The notes: generated from the letters alone by a model not told the origin. A stretch of DNA of 64,000 nucleotides from JBBQXK01 sp038209775 (GCA_038209775.1 JBBQXK010000010.1:35632-99631); one strand, 5' to 3'. Shown: positions 42,145 through 51,260, counted from the stretch's first letter. Program-made: numbers and translations.

Positions 42145-42582
42145 ATGAACCTTGTTTTCCAGTCCTGGCTGACCTGGGCTCTCCTGTCGGCGGGCTTTGC
42201 GGCACTTACGGCGATCTTCGCCAAGGTCGGCGTCGCGGGCGTCGATTCCGACCTTGCCACATTCCTGCGGACAATCGTGGTCGTCACACTTCTGGGTGCC
42301 ATCACCTTTGCAACCGGCAAATGGCAAAGCCCGGCCACCCTGCCCGCCCGAACGCTGGTGTTTCTGGGGCTTTCGGGCTTTGCCACCGGCGCGTCGTGGC
42401 TGTGCTATTTCCGCGCGTTGCAGATCGGCGACGCCGCCCGCGTGGCCCCCATCGACAAGCTCAGCGTGGTGTTCGTCGCGGTCTTTGCCGTCCTGTTTCT
42501 GGGCGAGCGGCTCAGCATCACCAACTGGGTTGGGTTGGCCATGATGGCAGCAGGGGCGATCCTTGTCGCACAGCGCGGCTGA
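42145..42582 (+). CDS. Single-repeat EamA-family membrane protein
   Basis: 145 residues with five hydrophobic segments, i.e. one EamA repeat instead of the usual two. The end LGERLSITNWVGLAMMAAGAILVAQRG is the classical closing segment of the repeat, and it starts normally with a complete first segment after AAAGG, so it is a natural half-size form rather than a truncated gene. It would have to work as a dimer, as small multidrug transporters do. Substrate unknown. Confidence 0.8.
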   Translation: MNLVFQSWLTWALLSAGFAALTAIFAKVGVAGVDSDLATFLRTIVVVTLLGAITFATGKWQSPATLPARTLVFLGLSGFATGASWLCYFRALQIGDAARVAPIDKLSVVFVAVFAVLFLGERLSITNWVGLAMMAAGAILVAQRG

Positions 42583-42594
42583 CGCAACACCCGG

Positions 42595-44667
42595 TCATGC
42601 GCTGCGCCGCACCCCGTTCCGCCCCTCGCGCAGCCAGGCCGCAATCGCAAGGCCGGCGGCCAGCAACAGCCATGCCCAGGCCGGCAGCACGGCCCCCACG
42701 CGGATATCCTCGGTCACATAGGCGCCGCGCGGGGTGATGCCGATCCAGGTCCGCCCCGCCGCCACCCGCCCCTCGGCCACCTGCCGCAGGTCGGGCGAAC
42801 CGTCCTCGATCCGCAGGATGCCGCCGCGCCCGGGTTCGACAAGCGGGCGCAGCTTGTCGCCGCTGGCAATGGTTTCCTCGAACTCGCGCGGCGCCGACGG
42901 CCCCAGCGCCATGACGGTGGACAGATCGCCCTGCACCAGCCGGTACAGCCCGATTTCCGGCGCGTCCCACTCGGCCACATACCGCCCCGGGGCCATCTCG
43001 GTCATCGGAAGCTCGGTCTCGGTCCCGTCGGGTGCGGTGATCGTCACCGGCCCCGGATCATCGCCAATGGTGCGCCGCGTGATGGTCAGGCGCTGCCCCT
43101 CGGGCACCGCCACCAGCGCCTCTTCCTCAAGGTCGGGTTCCTTCATCATCCAGTGCGCCAGCCGCCGCAGCAGTTCCAGTTGCGGGCCGCCGCCGTCATA
43201 CCCCCGACCCCAAAGCCACAGGTGATCGGATGCGATGACCGCCACCCGGCCCTCACCCTCGCGGTTCAGGATCAGCAGGGGGCTGTCGTCCGGCCCCGAC
43301 ATCACCACCTGCCCGCCCCGGTTCGTCACCCCCACCGCGCGGAACCAGCGGCCCCAGCCACCCGCAGGTGCCAGCTTGTCCAGCCCCGCCGTCACCGGAT
43401 GGCGCTTGCCGAGGTCGGTCAGCTTGGGCCGGAACGCCCCGTCGATCACCCGGCTGGTAGCATCCACCGGCAGGATCTCGGCCAAAGGCGACCGCCACAG
43501 ACTGTCCGCCGACCCGAACTCGGGGCCTGCCGCCACCAGAACCGTGCCACCCCGGCGGACATAATCGCGGACGTTCTCAAGATAGGCATTCGGCAGGATA
43601 TCCCGCAGGCGGTAGCGGTCAAAGATGATAAGGTCGAATTCCTCGATCTTCTCGACAAACAACTCACGCGTCGGAAAGGCGATCAACGACAGCTCGCTCA
43701 CCGGAATCCCGTCCTGCTTTTCCGGCGGGCGCAGGATGGTGAAATGCACAAGGTCCACCGACGGATCGGACTTCAACAGGTTCCGCCACACCCGCTCACC
43801 CGCGTGGGGCTCGCCCGACACCAACAGCACCCGCAGCCGGTCGCGCACCCCGTTGATCTGCACAACGGCGGCATTGTTGCGGTCGGTGATCTCGCCCGCC
43901 ACGGGTTCCACTGTGAACTGCAGCACGTTCATGCCGCCGCGCGGCAGCGTCACCGGCAGGTCGATATCCTCACCCACCGGCATCCGGTACACCTGCGCCT
44001 CGCCGCCATCGACCGAGATCGACAGCGACGCCACCCCCGCCTGCGCCAAAGGCACCGCGCCTTGATCCTCAACCCGCAGGGTCAGCGTCACGGGTTCGTC
44101 CAGAATGGCAAAGGCCGGTGCGTTCTTGACGATCAGCCGCCGGTCCCAGTCGGTGTCCCGCCCGGTCAGCAGCACATGCAACGGCGCGGGCAGGTTCGGC
44201 GCAATCTCGGTGTCATGCACCTGCCCGTCGGTGATCAGCACCGCCCCCGCCAGCCGCGCGCGGGGTTCCTCGGCCACCGCCTCGGCCAGTGCGGTCAACA
44301 GGCGTGAGCCGCCGTCATCCTCGCCGTCCCCCATCCGCACCACGCGCAATTCGGTATCCGGCAGCGCCGCGACCTCGGCCTGCAACGCCAACAGCGCCGC
44401 CTCGGACTGCGCCGGACGGTCGCCGATCCGCTGGCTGGCGCTTTCATCGACCACCGCAATGATGATGTCGGTCAATGGCTTGCGGTCTTCTTCCTGCAGC
44501 GACGGATTGGCCAGTGCGGCCAATATCGCCACCGCCGCCAGCCCCCGCAGCCACCACCCCGACAGCCCCCGCACCAGCCCGAACAGCACCAGCGCCGCCG
44601 CGATCACCGCCAGCGCGCCCAGCACCACCAACGGCAGCAGCGGGTCAAAGATCACGCTTCCCGTCAT
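42595..44667 (-). CDS. Large membrane protein with glutamine-amidotransferase-like domain
   Basis: 690 residues. Two hydrophobic segments at the N-terminus (about 8-30 and 38-55), a periplasmic region of about 600 residues, and one segment near the C-terminus (664-682). Residues 65-170 have a VWA-like start (IIIAVVDESASQ) and the part around 270-510 has the Rossmann-like pattern of the class I glutamine-amidotransferase fold (VLLVSGEPHAGE, DLIIFDRYRL, GGTVLVAAGPEFG) without an obvious catalytic Cys-His-Glu set. Last gene of the moxR block; overlaps the DUF4159 gene by 4 bases. Confidence 0.75.
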   Translation of the reverse strand: MTGSVIFDPLLPLVVLGALAVIAAALVLFGLVRGLSGWWLRGLAAVAILAALANPSLQEEDRKPLTDIIIAVVDESASQRIGDRPAQSEAALLALQAEVAALPDTELRVVRMGDGEDDGGSRLLTALAEAVAEEPRARLAGAVLITDGQVHDTEIAPNLPAPLHVLLTGRDTDWDRRLIVKNAPAFAILDEPVTLTLRVEDQGAVPLAQAGVASLSISVDGGEAQVYRMPVGEDIDLPVTLPRGGMNVLQFTVEPVAGEITDRNNAAVVQINGVRDRLRVLLVSGEPHAGERVWRNLLKSDPSVDLVHFTILRPPEKQDGIPVSELSLIAFPTRELFVEKIEEFDLIIFDRYRLRDILPNAYLENVRDYVRRGGTVLVAAGPEFGSADSLWRSPLAEILPVDATSRVIDGAFRPKLTDLGKRHPVTAGLDKLAPAGGWGRWFRAVGVTNRGGQVVMSGPDDSPLLILNREGEGRVAVIASDHLWLWGRGYDGGGPQLELLRRLAHWMMKEPDLEEEALVAVPEGQRLTITRRTIGDDPGPVTITAPDGTETELPMTEMAPGRYVAEWDAPEIGLYRLVQGDLSTVMALGPSAPREFEETIASGDKLRPLVEPGRGGILRIEDGSPDLRQVAEGRVAAGRTWIGITPRGAYVTEDIRVGAVLPAWAWLLLAAGLAIAAWLREGRNGVRRSA

Positions 44668-47444
44668 TGCCCCAGTCTTTCCAGCAGGGCCGGCACATGC
44701 ACCTGATCCGATTTGTAGTTGCCCGTCAGCACATGCATGATCAGGTTGATCCCGAACCGCGTCGCAATCTCGCGCTGACGCTCACCGCCATAGCCGCGCC
44801 CAACGGGCAACAACGGCCCGCCCCATTCATCCACCGCCCAGGCCGAAGCCCAGTCGTTGCCGCCGATCACCACCGGCGTGACCCCGTCATTCAGGTTGCG
44901 AAACGGCATCCCCTCGGCCAGTTCGGCATCGGGGGCCGACGCTTCGACCCACAGCGCGCGGCTGTTGTGACGGCCCGGGAAATCCTGCAGCAGATAGAAA
45001 CTGCGCGTCAGAACATGGTCCTCGGGCAGAATTTCCAGCGGCGGGATGTCCAATGGTGCCGCCAGCCGTTGCAGCATCGCCCCCTCGGGCGTGGTCCCCG
45101 ATCCCGCCACATCGCCGTCGCGCGTATCGAACAGGATCATCCCCCCGGTCCGCAGATAACGGTTCAGCCGGGCATAGGCGGCGTCCGAAGGCATCACCTG
45201 CCCCGTCGTCACCGGCCAGTAGATAAAGGGGAAGAACAGCAACTCATCCGTTTCAAGGTTCACCGCCATCGGTGCCGCAGGCTCGATCGTGGTGCGCTCA
45301 AACAGCCGCTGGCTGAGGCCCAGCAGACCCGCCTTCGACACATCGTCGATCTGCATATTGCCGGTGATCACGTAGGCCAGCCGCAGGTCGGTCGTGGCCT
45401 CGATGGCCTGCGCTTCGGCGGCGGGGGACATCGTTGCTTCTGGTAACGCGGCCTCTTGCGCCATGGCGCGCGGCCCGGGCAGCGCCATGAACAGCGCCAG
45501 CATCGCGACACCCACCCCCCGCGCCAGCCGCCCCGACACAAACAGCGCCGCCAGCACGTCCAGCATCAACAGCGCCAGCGCCGCCGCCAAAAGCGTACCC
45601 TTCAACGATTGCTCCGCCGGCGCCTCCAGCCCCTCACGCGCCACATCGGCGGGCCATTGGGCGGCCTCAAGGGTGGTCTCCACCCCAACCGCATTCAGCG
45701 CCACGCGACGGTCATCCCCCGCATACAACCCCGGCGGCAGCGCCGCCGAAGGCCCGGCCCCCAGTGCACCCCCCAAAGCGGCCCCCTCAACCCCCGGACG
45801 CTCGCCAGCATCGGCCAGCGCTCCAAACGCATCCAGCACTACCTGCGGCACAAAGGTCTGCCCCTCCAGATCCGCCGCCCCGGGCGCCAGCGGGCGCGAC
45901 GACACCGCCAACCGCTCCAGCATCCCCACGTACAGCCCCGACAGGGGCAGCGTCGACCATTCCGCATTCGCCGTCACATGCACCAGCACCACCTGCCCCT
46001 GACCCAGCGCCTTGCGCGTCACCAACGGCGTCCCATCGGCCAGCGCGGCAATCGTGCGGCTGGCCAGATCGGGGTCGGGCTGCGCCAGAACCTGCGCTGT
46101 CACCTCGACCTCTGCCGGCACCGGCAGCCCGTAAAACGGCGAATCGGGCGCAAAGGGGGCCAGCGTCTTGGGGTCGCCCCAACTCATGGCACCCCCCACC
46201 GTGCGGCCTCCCTCGCGCAGGCGCACCGGCATCAGCGGGTCTTCCTCAACCCGGCTCACGTCACTGGCGGCCAATCGCGGCCCGGCAAAGCGCAGCAACA
46301 GGCCGCCCTTTTCCACCCACTCCTGCATCGCCGCCGCCTCACCCTCGGCCAGACGCGCCACATCGGCCAGCACGATCACATCGGGCGACGCAAGGATGAC
46401 ATCCGCCAAAGTCCCGTCGATCAGTTCCGCCACAGGCTCCAGCGCCTGCCGCAGGTAATGCGTCGGCGACAACAGTTGCAGCCCCTCGGCCCCCGATTGC
46501 CCGGCAATCAGCGCAATCTTGCGCCGCTTCAGACTGTCGTCGGTCAGACTGACCGCCCCCGCAGACCGCACCCCCGCCACCTCGAACCGCGATATCCGGT
46601 TGCGCAACTCGGGCGGCAGCATCAGATCGGCACTGCCCTCAGACGCGCCCGCCTCGAACGCCAAGGCCACCCGCGCCAGTTCCCGCTCGATCCCCGCCGG
46701 GTCCAGCCCCCGCGCCGAAACCTCAACCTCCGCCGCATCCCCGGCAGGCAGACGCAGCGCCGTCACCTGTATCGCCCCATCCTTGAACGCCGCAGGCCGC
46801 AGCGCCAGCACCGGGCGCGGGCTTTCAAACACCGTCACCTCGCCCCGCGCCTGCAATGCCGCCAGCAACGCCGCACGACCGGGCGCTTCCACCCCGTCCG
46901 ACAGCCAATGCGTCTCGAAATCCCCCTCGGGCAACCCAGCCACCCATGCCGCATAATCGGGCAACCACGCCTGCGGCACCAGCCCCGCCAGCGCAGGCGA
47001 CACCGCCCCCGCCGACTGGAACACCACCCCCGTCGGCGCATCGCTCAGCCGCACCACCGCCACCGCCCGCCCCTCACGCCCCGCCGCATCGACCACCGCC
47101 ACCGCCCGGTCAACCCGGCGCGGCCAGTCGCGTGCATCGGCCCAAGATCCATCCATCAGTACCAGAACCGGTCCCGTCCCCGCCTCGCGCCGGTCGGGGT
47201 TCAGGACCGGCCCGGCAAAGGCCAGGATCGCCGCCCCGATCGCCGCCATCCGCAACAACAACAGCCACAGCGGCGTCTTGTCCGTCTCGGTCTCGTCATC
47301 GCGCAGCCCCAGCAGCAGCGCCACCCCCGGAAACCGCCGCAGCACCGGCGCCGGCGGCACCGCCCGCAGGATCAGCCACAACACCGGCAAGGCCACCAGC
47401 CCCACCAACAGGAACGGCGCCGTGAATCCCAGGGGCCCAATCAT
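44664..47444 (-). CDS. DUF4159 protein with BatA-like N-terminus
   Basis: 926 residues. The N-terminus (FTAPFLLVGLVALPVLWLILR, then a segment near 60-78) is the BatA/aerotolerance-type double membrane anchor, and the middle is a long region with VWA-like and amidotransferase-like folds. A further membrane segment lies near 640-665. The C-terminal 210 residues are DUF4159: LRLAYVITGNMQIDD, LFFPFIYWPVTTGQ, GGMILFDTRDGD, DHVLTRSFYLL and FGINLIMHVLTGNYKSDQVHVP. The ATG at 47444 has AGG at a better distance than the one at 47450. Function unknown; genes of this kind are co-transcribed with moxR. Confidence 0.82.
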   Translation of the reverse strand: MIGPLGFTAPFLLVGLVALPVLWLILRAVPPAPVLRRFPGVALLLGLRDDETETDKTPLWLLLLRMAAIGAAILAFAGPVLNPDRREAGTGPVLVLMDGSWADARDWPRRVDRAVAVVDAAGREGRAVAVVRLSDAPTGVVFQSAGAVSPALAGLVPQAWLPDYAAWVAGLPEGDFETHWLSDGVEAPGRAALLAALQARGEVTVFESPRPVLALRPAAFKDGAIQVTALRLPAGDAAEVEVSARGLDPAGIERELARVALAFEAGASEGSADLMLPPELRNRISRFEVAGVRSAGAVSLTDDSLKRRKIALIAGQSGAEGLQLLSPTHYLRQALEPVAELIDGTLADVILASPDVIVLADVARLAEGEAAAMQEWVEKGGLLLRFAGPRLAASDVSRVEEDPLMPVRLREGGRTVGGAMSWGDPKTLAPFAPDSPFYGLPVPAEVEVTAQVLAQPDPDLASRTIAALADGTPLVTRKALGQGQVVLVHVTANAEWSTLPLSGLYVGMLERLAVSSRPLAPGAADLEGQTFVPQVVLDAFGALADAGERPGVEGAALGGALGAGPSAALPPGLYAGDDRRVALNAVGVETTLEAAQWPADVAREGLEAPAEQSLKGTLLAAALALLMLDVLAALFVSGRLARGVGVAMLALFMALPGPRAMAQEAALPEATMSPAAEAQAIEATTDLRLAYVITGNMQIDDVSKAGLLGLSQRLFERTTIEPAAPMAVNLETDELLFFPFIYWPVTTGQVMPSDAAYARLNRYLRTGGMILFDTRDGDVAGSGTTPEGAMLQRLAAPLDIPPLEILPEDHVLTRSFYLLQDFPGRHNSRALWVEASAPDAELAEGMPFRNLNDGVTPVVIGGNDWASAWAVDEWGGPLLPVGRGYGGERQREIATRFGINLIMHVLTGNYKSDQVHVPALLERLGQ

Positions 47445-47451
47445 CCACATC

Positions 47452-48321
47452 CTAGTGGCCCCTCTCCAACGCGCGGTACATCCACAACAGCGCCGCTTGC
47501 GCCGGTTGCCCGGTGTGGTGGCACAGGTAATGCCACCCCGACGCCTGCGCCATTACCTGCAACCGCGCCTTGCGTTCGGCCAAACGGTCCAGATACCGCG
47601 TCCGCAGATCGCCCGCGCGCAACGTCTCATGCCGCAGTGTGCCGCCCATCGATTCAAAGATCGTCCGCCCGTCAAACGGAAACTCTTCCTCTGCCGGGTC
47701 CAGCACCTGCACCAGCGCCCCCCGAACCCCCTTGTCCGAAGCCCATGCCAGCGCCGATTCAACCCCGCCCGGATCGCCAAGGAAATCCGACACGAACAGC
47801 GCGCGCCCGTGTGACGCCACGCCCGACAGATCGGGCGTTCCGTAATCCTCGGCCCCCTCGCCCAGCGCCTGCAGCAACCGCAACAACTGCCCCCGCCCGC
47901 CACGCGGCGGCGCGTCGGCACCGCCCATGCCCACCCGCTCCCCGCCGCGCAGCAACAGCACCGCCACCGCCAGCGCCAGCAACCTTGCCCGGTCCCGCTT
48001 CGGCGCGCGGTCGCGTGCCCCCGTAAACCCCATCGACCGGCCCTGATCGACCCAGATCGTCACCGTCTGCGACGCCTGCCATTCGCGTTCCCGCACGAAA
48101 TGCGTGTCCGACCGCGCCGACCGCCGCCAGTCCACCATCCGCATCGAATCGCCGATCCCTGCCGGGCGGTACTGCCAGAATTCATCCCCCATCCCGGCCC
48201 TGCGCCGCCCGTGTTCCCCCAGGATCACCGTCGCCGCCAGATGGTCAGCCTCCGCCAGCAACGGCGGCAAGGATTGCCCCAGCGTCTCGGCCTCGCTCCG
48301 CAGGGCGGTCAGGTCAGTCAC
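47452..48321 (-). CDS. DUF58 domain protein
   Basis: 289 residues. The DUF58 core includes RRRAGMGDEFWQYRPAGIGDSMRMVDWRRSARSD and a VWA-like C-terminal half with IWVDQGRSMGF, a partial MIDAS motif. DUF58 proteins always travel with MoxR ATPases and are thought to be their clients or adaptors. It starts at a GTG with no clear ribosome binding site. Separated from moxR by 97 bases that hold a hairpin repeat. Confidence 0.85.
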   Translation of the reverse strand: MTDLTALRSEAETLGQSLPPLLAEADHLAATVILGEHGRRRAGMGDEFWQYRPAGIGDSMRMVDWRRSARSDTHFVREREWQASQTVTIWVDQGRSMGFTGARDRAPKRDRARLLALAVAVLLLRGGERVGMGGADAPPRGGRGQLLRLLQALGEGAEDYGTPDLSGVASHGRALFVSDFLGDPGGVESALAWASDKGVRGALVQVLDPAEEEFPFDGRTIFESMGGTLRHETLRAGDLRTRYLDRLAERKARLQVMAQASGWHYLCHHTGQPAQAALLWMYRALERGH

Positions 48322-48335
48322 CGCGCAATCCCAAC

Positions 48336-48401
48336 CGGAGTTTTCAAAAAATCCGCCCCGGAACCTTCAAAGGTTCCGGCCCGATTTCTGCAAAGAAATC
48401 G
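48336..48401. repeat. Hairpin intergenic element, degenerate copy C
   Basis: Three stems in a row: a decayed CGGAGTTTTCAAAAAATCCG, a perfect CCGGAACCTT-CA-AAGGTTCCGG (48358-48379), and CGATTTCT-GCAA-AGAAATCG (48382-48389 with 48394-48401). The outer two correspond to the two palindromes of copies A and B, with the middle stem inserted. It lies between moxR and the DUF58 gene. Confidence 0.65.
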
Positions 48402-48418
48402 CTTTGGCCTGCCCGCCA

Positions 48419-49429
48419 TCACGCCGCCACCCCCAGCCGCAACGTCCGCTCGGCCACGCCCGCGATGATCGACGCCAGACTATCCCCCCGCGCCCGCGCC
48501 GCGAACGACAGGTTCATCCGGTGCGACAGCACCGCCTGCGCCAGCGCCCCCACATCCGCCACCGAAGGCGCCAGCCGCCCGTCCAGCAATGCCCGCGCCC
48601 GCACCGTCAGCATCAGCGCCTGCGCCGCACGCGGCCCCGGACCCCAGGACAACTGCCCCGCCAGCGCCGACCCCTCCGGCTCACCGGGCCGACAGGCGCG
48701 CACCAGATCCAGAATCGCCTCGACCACCTGATCCCCCACCGGCATCCGCCGCAGAACCCCCTGCGCCGCGATCAACTCATCAGCGGTGAACACCTGATGC
48801 ACCGCCGCCTCCTCGGCCCCCGTGGTCGCAATCAGGATATCCCGCTCCGTCTCGCGGTCGGGATAATCCACATCCACCTGCACCAGAAACCGGTCCAACT
48901 GCGCCTCGGGCAGGGGATAGGTGCCCTCCTGTTCAATCGGGTTCTGCGTCGCCAGCACATGGAACGGGCGCGGCAAGGGGCGGTGCTGGCCCGCAATCGT
49001 CACCTCCCGCTCCTGCATCGCCTGCAACAGCGCGGATTGGGTGCGGGGCGAGGCGCGGTTGATCTCATCCGCCATCAGCAACTGGCAGAACACCGGCCCC
49101 TCGATGAACCGGAACGCCCGCGTCCCCGCATCACCGTCCAAAACCTCGGACCCCAGAATATCCGCGGGCATCAGGTCGGGCGTGAACTGCACCCGGTTCC
49201 CCTTTAGCCCCATCACGGTTGACAGCGTATCCACCAGCCGCGTCTTGCCCAACCCCGGCAACCCCACCAGCAGCGCATGCCCGCCGCACAGCATCGAGGC
49301 CAGCACCAGGTCGACCACCTTGCCCTGCCCGATGAAGCGGCGGTTGATTGATGCTTTCGCGGCGGCCAGCCGGTCACCCAGCACCTCGATGTCCGCGATC
49401 AGGGCGGTGTGGTCAGTCGCGTCAGCCAT
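48419..49429 (-). CDS. MoxR-family AAA+ ATPase
   Basis: 336 residues. Walker A GLPGLGKT, Walker B LLMADEINRASP, sensor I ATQNPIEQEGTYPLPEAQLDRF and a C-terminal lid with DGRLAPSVADVGALAQAVLSHR make the call firm. MoxR ATPases act as chaperones that mature other protein complexes, often metal-dependent or cell-envelope ones. First gene of moxR, DUF58, DUF4159 and large membrane protein; divergent from the DUF1285 gene, 59 bases apart. Confidence 0.92.
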   Translation of the reverse strand: MADATDHTALIADIEVLGDRLAAAKASINRRFIGQGKVVDLVLASMLCGGHALLVGLPGLGKTRLVDTLSTVMGLKGNRVQFTPDLMPADILGSEVLDGDAGTRAFRFIEGPVFCQLLMADEINRASPRTQSALLQAMQEREVTIAGQHRPLPRPFHVLATQNPIEQEGTYPLPEAQLDRFLVQVDVDYPDRETERDILIATTGAEEAAVHQVFTADELIAAQGVLRRMPVGDQVVEAILDLVRACRPGEPEGSALAGQLSWGPGPRAAQALMLTVRARALLDGRLAPSVADVGALAQAVLSHRMNLSFAARARGDSLASIIAGVAERTLRLGVAA

Positions 49430-49488
49430 GGCAAATCTCCGTCGGTCACTATATTCCCCATTAGAACGAGTTATGCCGCAGCGCACAA

Positions 49489-50106
49489 ATGGCAAAAGGA
49501 AGGTCGGCACAATTGATCGTGAAACCCTCCGCCGAAACCGTGATGGCCTCGGCCACCAAGGCCGCCAAAGGTGCGGGCCCCGCCCCCGTCCACCTGTGGA
49601 ACCCAGCCTTTTGCGGCGATCTTGACATGGAAATCCGCCGCGACGGTACATGGTTCTACCAAGGCACCCCCATCGGCCGCGCGCCGTTGGTGAAACTTTT
49701 CGCCAACATCCTGAAGCGTGAAGGCGACGCCTATTTCCTCGTCACCCCCGTGGAAAAGGTCGGCTTGCGTGTGGTTGACGTGCCCTTCGTCGCCGTCGAT
49801 TTCGACACGGTCGGCACAGGCGATGCCCAGACCGTTACATTCACCACCAACATCGGCGACCGCGCCACCGCTGGCCCCGACCACCCCCTGCGCGTCGTCC
49901 GCGATCCCGCCACGGGCGAACCCTCGCCCTACATCATGATCCGCGCGGGGCTTGAGGCGCGGATTGACCGCAAGTCGTTCTACCGGCTGATCGACCTCTG
50001 CCACGACGAACCCCATGACGGCACCCATTGGTTCGGCCTGCGCTCAGGCGGCACCTTCTTCCCGGTCATCCCCACGGCAGACCTTGCCGCAGCACTGGCT
50101 CCCTGA
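49489..50106 (+). CDS. DUF1285-family protein
   Basis: 205 residues. VHLWNPAFCGDLDMEIRRDGTWFYQGTPIGR, then YFLVTPVEKVGLRVVDVPFVAVD, are signature stretches of DUF1285 (COG3816), a soluble beta-rich family without known function. The first 18 residues are not conserved, and an ATG at 49543 may be the true start. One base separates the stop from the hyi gene, so both are on one transcript. Confidence 0.85.
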   Translation: MAKGRSAQLIVKPSAETVMASATKAAKGAGPAPVHLWNPAFCGDLDMEIRRDGTWFYQGTPIGRAPLVKLFANILKREGDAYFLVTPVEKVGLRVVDVPFVAVDFDTVGTGDAQTVTFTTNIGDRATAGPDHPLRVVRDPATGEPSPYIMIRAGLEARIDRKSFYRLIDLCHDEPHDGTHWFGLRSGGTFFPVIPTADLAAALAP

Positions 50107-50107
50107 C

Positions 50108-50875
50108 ATGCGCTTTGCCGCCAACCTCACATGGCTGTTCACCGAGGCCCCGATGCTCGACCGCCCCGCCCTGGCGCGCGCCGCAGGGTTCGACGGGGTG
50201 GAAATGCTGTTCCCCTATGACCACCCCATCCCCGACTGGCAGGCGGCACTTGACGGCACGCCCGTAGCACTCATCAACACCCCCCCGGGTGACTGGGCGG
50301 CGGGCGAGCGTGGCTTTGCCGCCATCCCGGGGGCCGAGGCGCGGTTCCGCGACGATTTCCGCACCGCCCTTGACCGCGCCGCAGCCCTGCGCGCCGACCG
50401 CATCCACGTCATGGCCGGCAATGCGGCAGGCCCCGAAGCCGAGGCGACCTTTCGCGCCAACCTTGTCTGGGCCGCCAGCTTTGGTCACCCCCTGACCGTG
50501 GAACCCCTGAACCGCTTCGACATGCCCGGATACTTCCTCAACGACTACGATCAGGCCGCGCGCATCCTCGATGACCTGGCCCAGCCCGACGTCGGCATCC
50601 AGTTCGACCTCTGGCACGCCGCCCGCATCCACGGCGACGCCACGGCGGTCTGGGCGCGCCATGCCGCCCGGTCCTCGCATGTCCAGATCGCGGGCTTCCC
50701 CAACCGCCACGAACCCGGCGGCGGCGGCTTCGACCTCGCGGGTTTCGCGGGCGGTCTGCCCGCACAGGGCTATCACGGCTGGATCGCCGCCGAGTATCGC
50801 CCGGCCCGCGATACCGCTTCGGGCCTCGGTTGGTTGACCGCCCTGCGCTCGCGCAACACCCTCATCGGCACCTGA
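50108..50875 (+). CDS. hyi: Hydroxypyruvate isomerase
   Basis: 255 residues, a xylose-isomerase-like TIM barrel. FAANLTWLFTEAPMLDR, FDGVEMLFPYD, LTVEPLNRFDMPGYFLND and GIQFDLWHAAR with the metal-binding Glu, Asp and His match the Hyi family. The enzyme interconverts hydroxypyruvate and tartronate semialdehyde in glyoxylate metabolism. The normal partners (glyoxylate carboligase and tartronate semialdehyde reductase) are not adjacent. Confidence 0.87.
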   Translation: MRFAANLTWLFTEAPMLDRPALARAAGFDGVEMLFPYDHPIPDWQAALDGTPVALINTPPGDWAAGERGFAAIPGAEARFRDDFRTALDRAAALRADRIHVMAGNAAGPEAEATFRANLVWAASFGHPLTVEPLNRFDMPGYFLNDYDQAARILDDLAQPDVGIQFDLWHAARIHGDATAVWARHAARSSHVQIAGFPNRHEPGGGGFDLAGFAGGLPAQGYHGWIAAEYRPARDTASGLGWLTALRSRNTLIGT

Positions 50876-50890
50876 TTCGGCGCAAAGGTT

Positions 50891-50908
50891 AACGCGGCCC
50901 CCCGCGTT
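50891..50908 (+). terminator. Hairpin after hyi
   Basis: AACGCGG-CCCC-CCGCGTT, a perfect seven-pair stem with a four-base loop 15 bases after the hyi stop; no T run follows. Confidence 0.45.
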
Positions 50909-50931
50909 CCGGCGTATGCATCGGGTGTGCA

Positions 50932-50941
50932 TCACATGTGA
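50932..50941. promoter_or_regulatory. Perfect palindrome TCACATGTGA upstream of the zinc-finger gene
   Basis: A ten-base palindrome in the only A/T-rich stretch between hyi and the zinc-finger gene (50920-50985). TGTGA/TCACA half-sites resemble CRP/FNR-type sites, but the arms touch instead of being six bases apart, so the regulator is unclear. Confidence 0.3.
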
Positions 50942-51052
50942 CCGCCAATATTATTGCAAAATCATGGCGTTAATCACAAGTTCGCCACCTCCCCTTGGCC
51001 CTGTGCCCCACCACCGCTAGTCTGCCCCAACCGCCCCGCCAAAGGACGCCCC

Positions 51053-51238
51053 ATGCCCGCCGCTGTCCCCGAAACCGAAACCGTCACCACCTGGAAAATC
51101 GCCTGCGACGGCGGACAGGCGGCGCTTGGCCATCCCCGCGTCTGGCTGACCATCCCCGCCGATACCGGCTGGGTCGAGTGCGGCTATTGCGACAAGCGTT
51201 TCGTGATCGACCGCGCCCATGCCGGGGACGACCACTGA
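51053..51238 (+). CDS. Small zinc-finger (zf-CHCC/NDUFS6-like) protein
   Basis: 61 residues. IACDGG...LGHPRVWL...WVECGYCDKRFV carries the C-H-C-C zinc set of the zf-CHCC family, which includes the NDUFS6 subunit of respiratory complex I and bacterial homologues of about this size. AAAGGA precedes the ATG. The gene overlaps nothing upstream; the next gene begins 22 bases later. Confidence 0.85.
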   Translation: MPAAVPETETVTTWKIACDGGQAALGHPRVWLTIPADTGWVECGYCDKRFVIDRAHAGDDH

Positions 51239-51260
51239 AACCCCCCCGCAGGTGCCCCCG

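Noticed and set aside
45456..48026. 856-codon open frame opposite the DUF4159 and DUF58 genes
   Set aside because: Antisense shadow with Arg/Pro/His bias; the minus-strand genes have recognisable domains and coupled starts.
50932..50941. TCACATGTGA considered as a CRP/FnrL site
   Set aside because: The half-sites abut, while CRP and FNR sites need a spacer of four to six bases; kept only as an unassigned palindrome.
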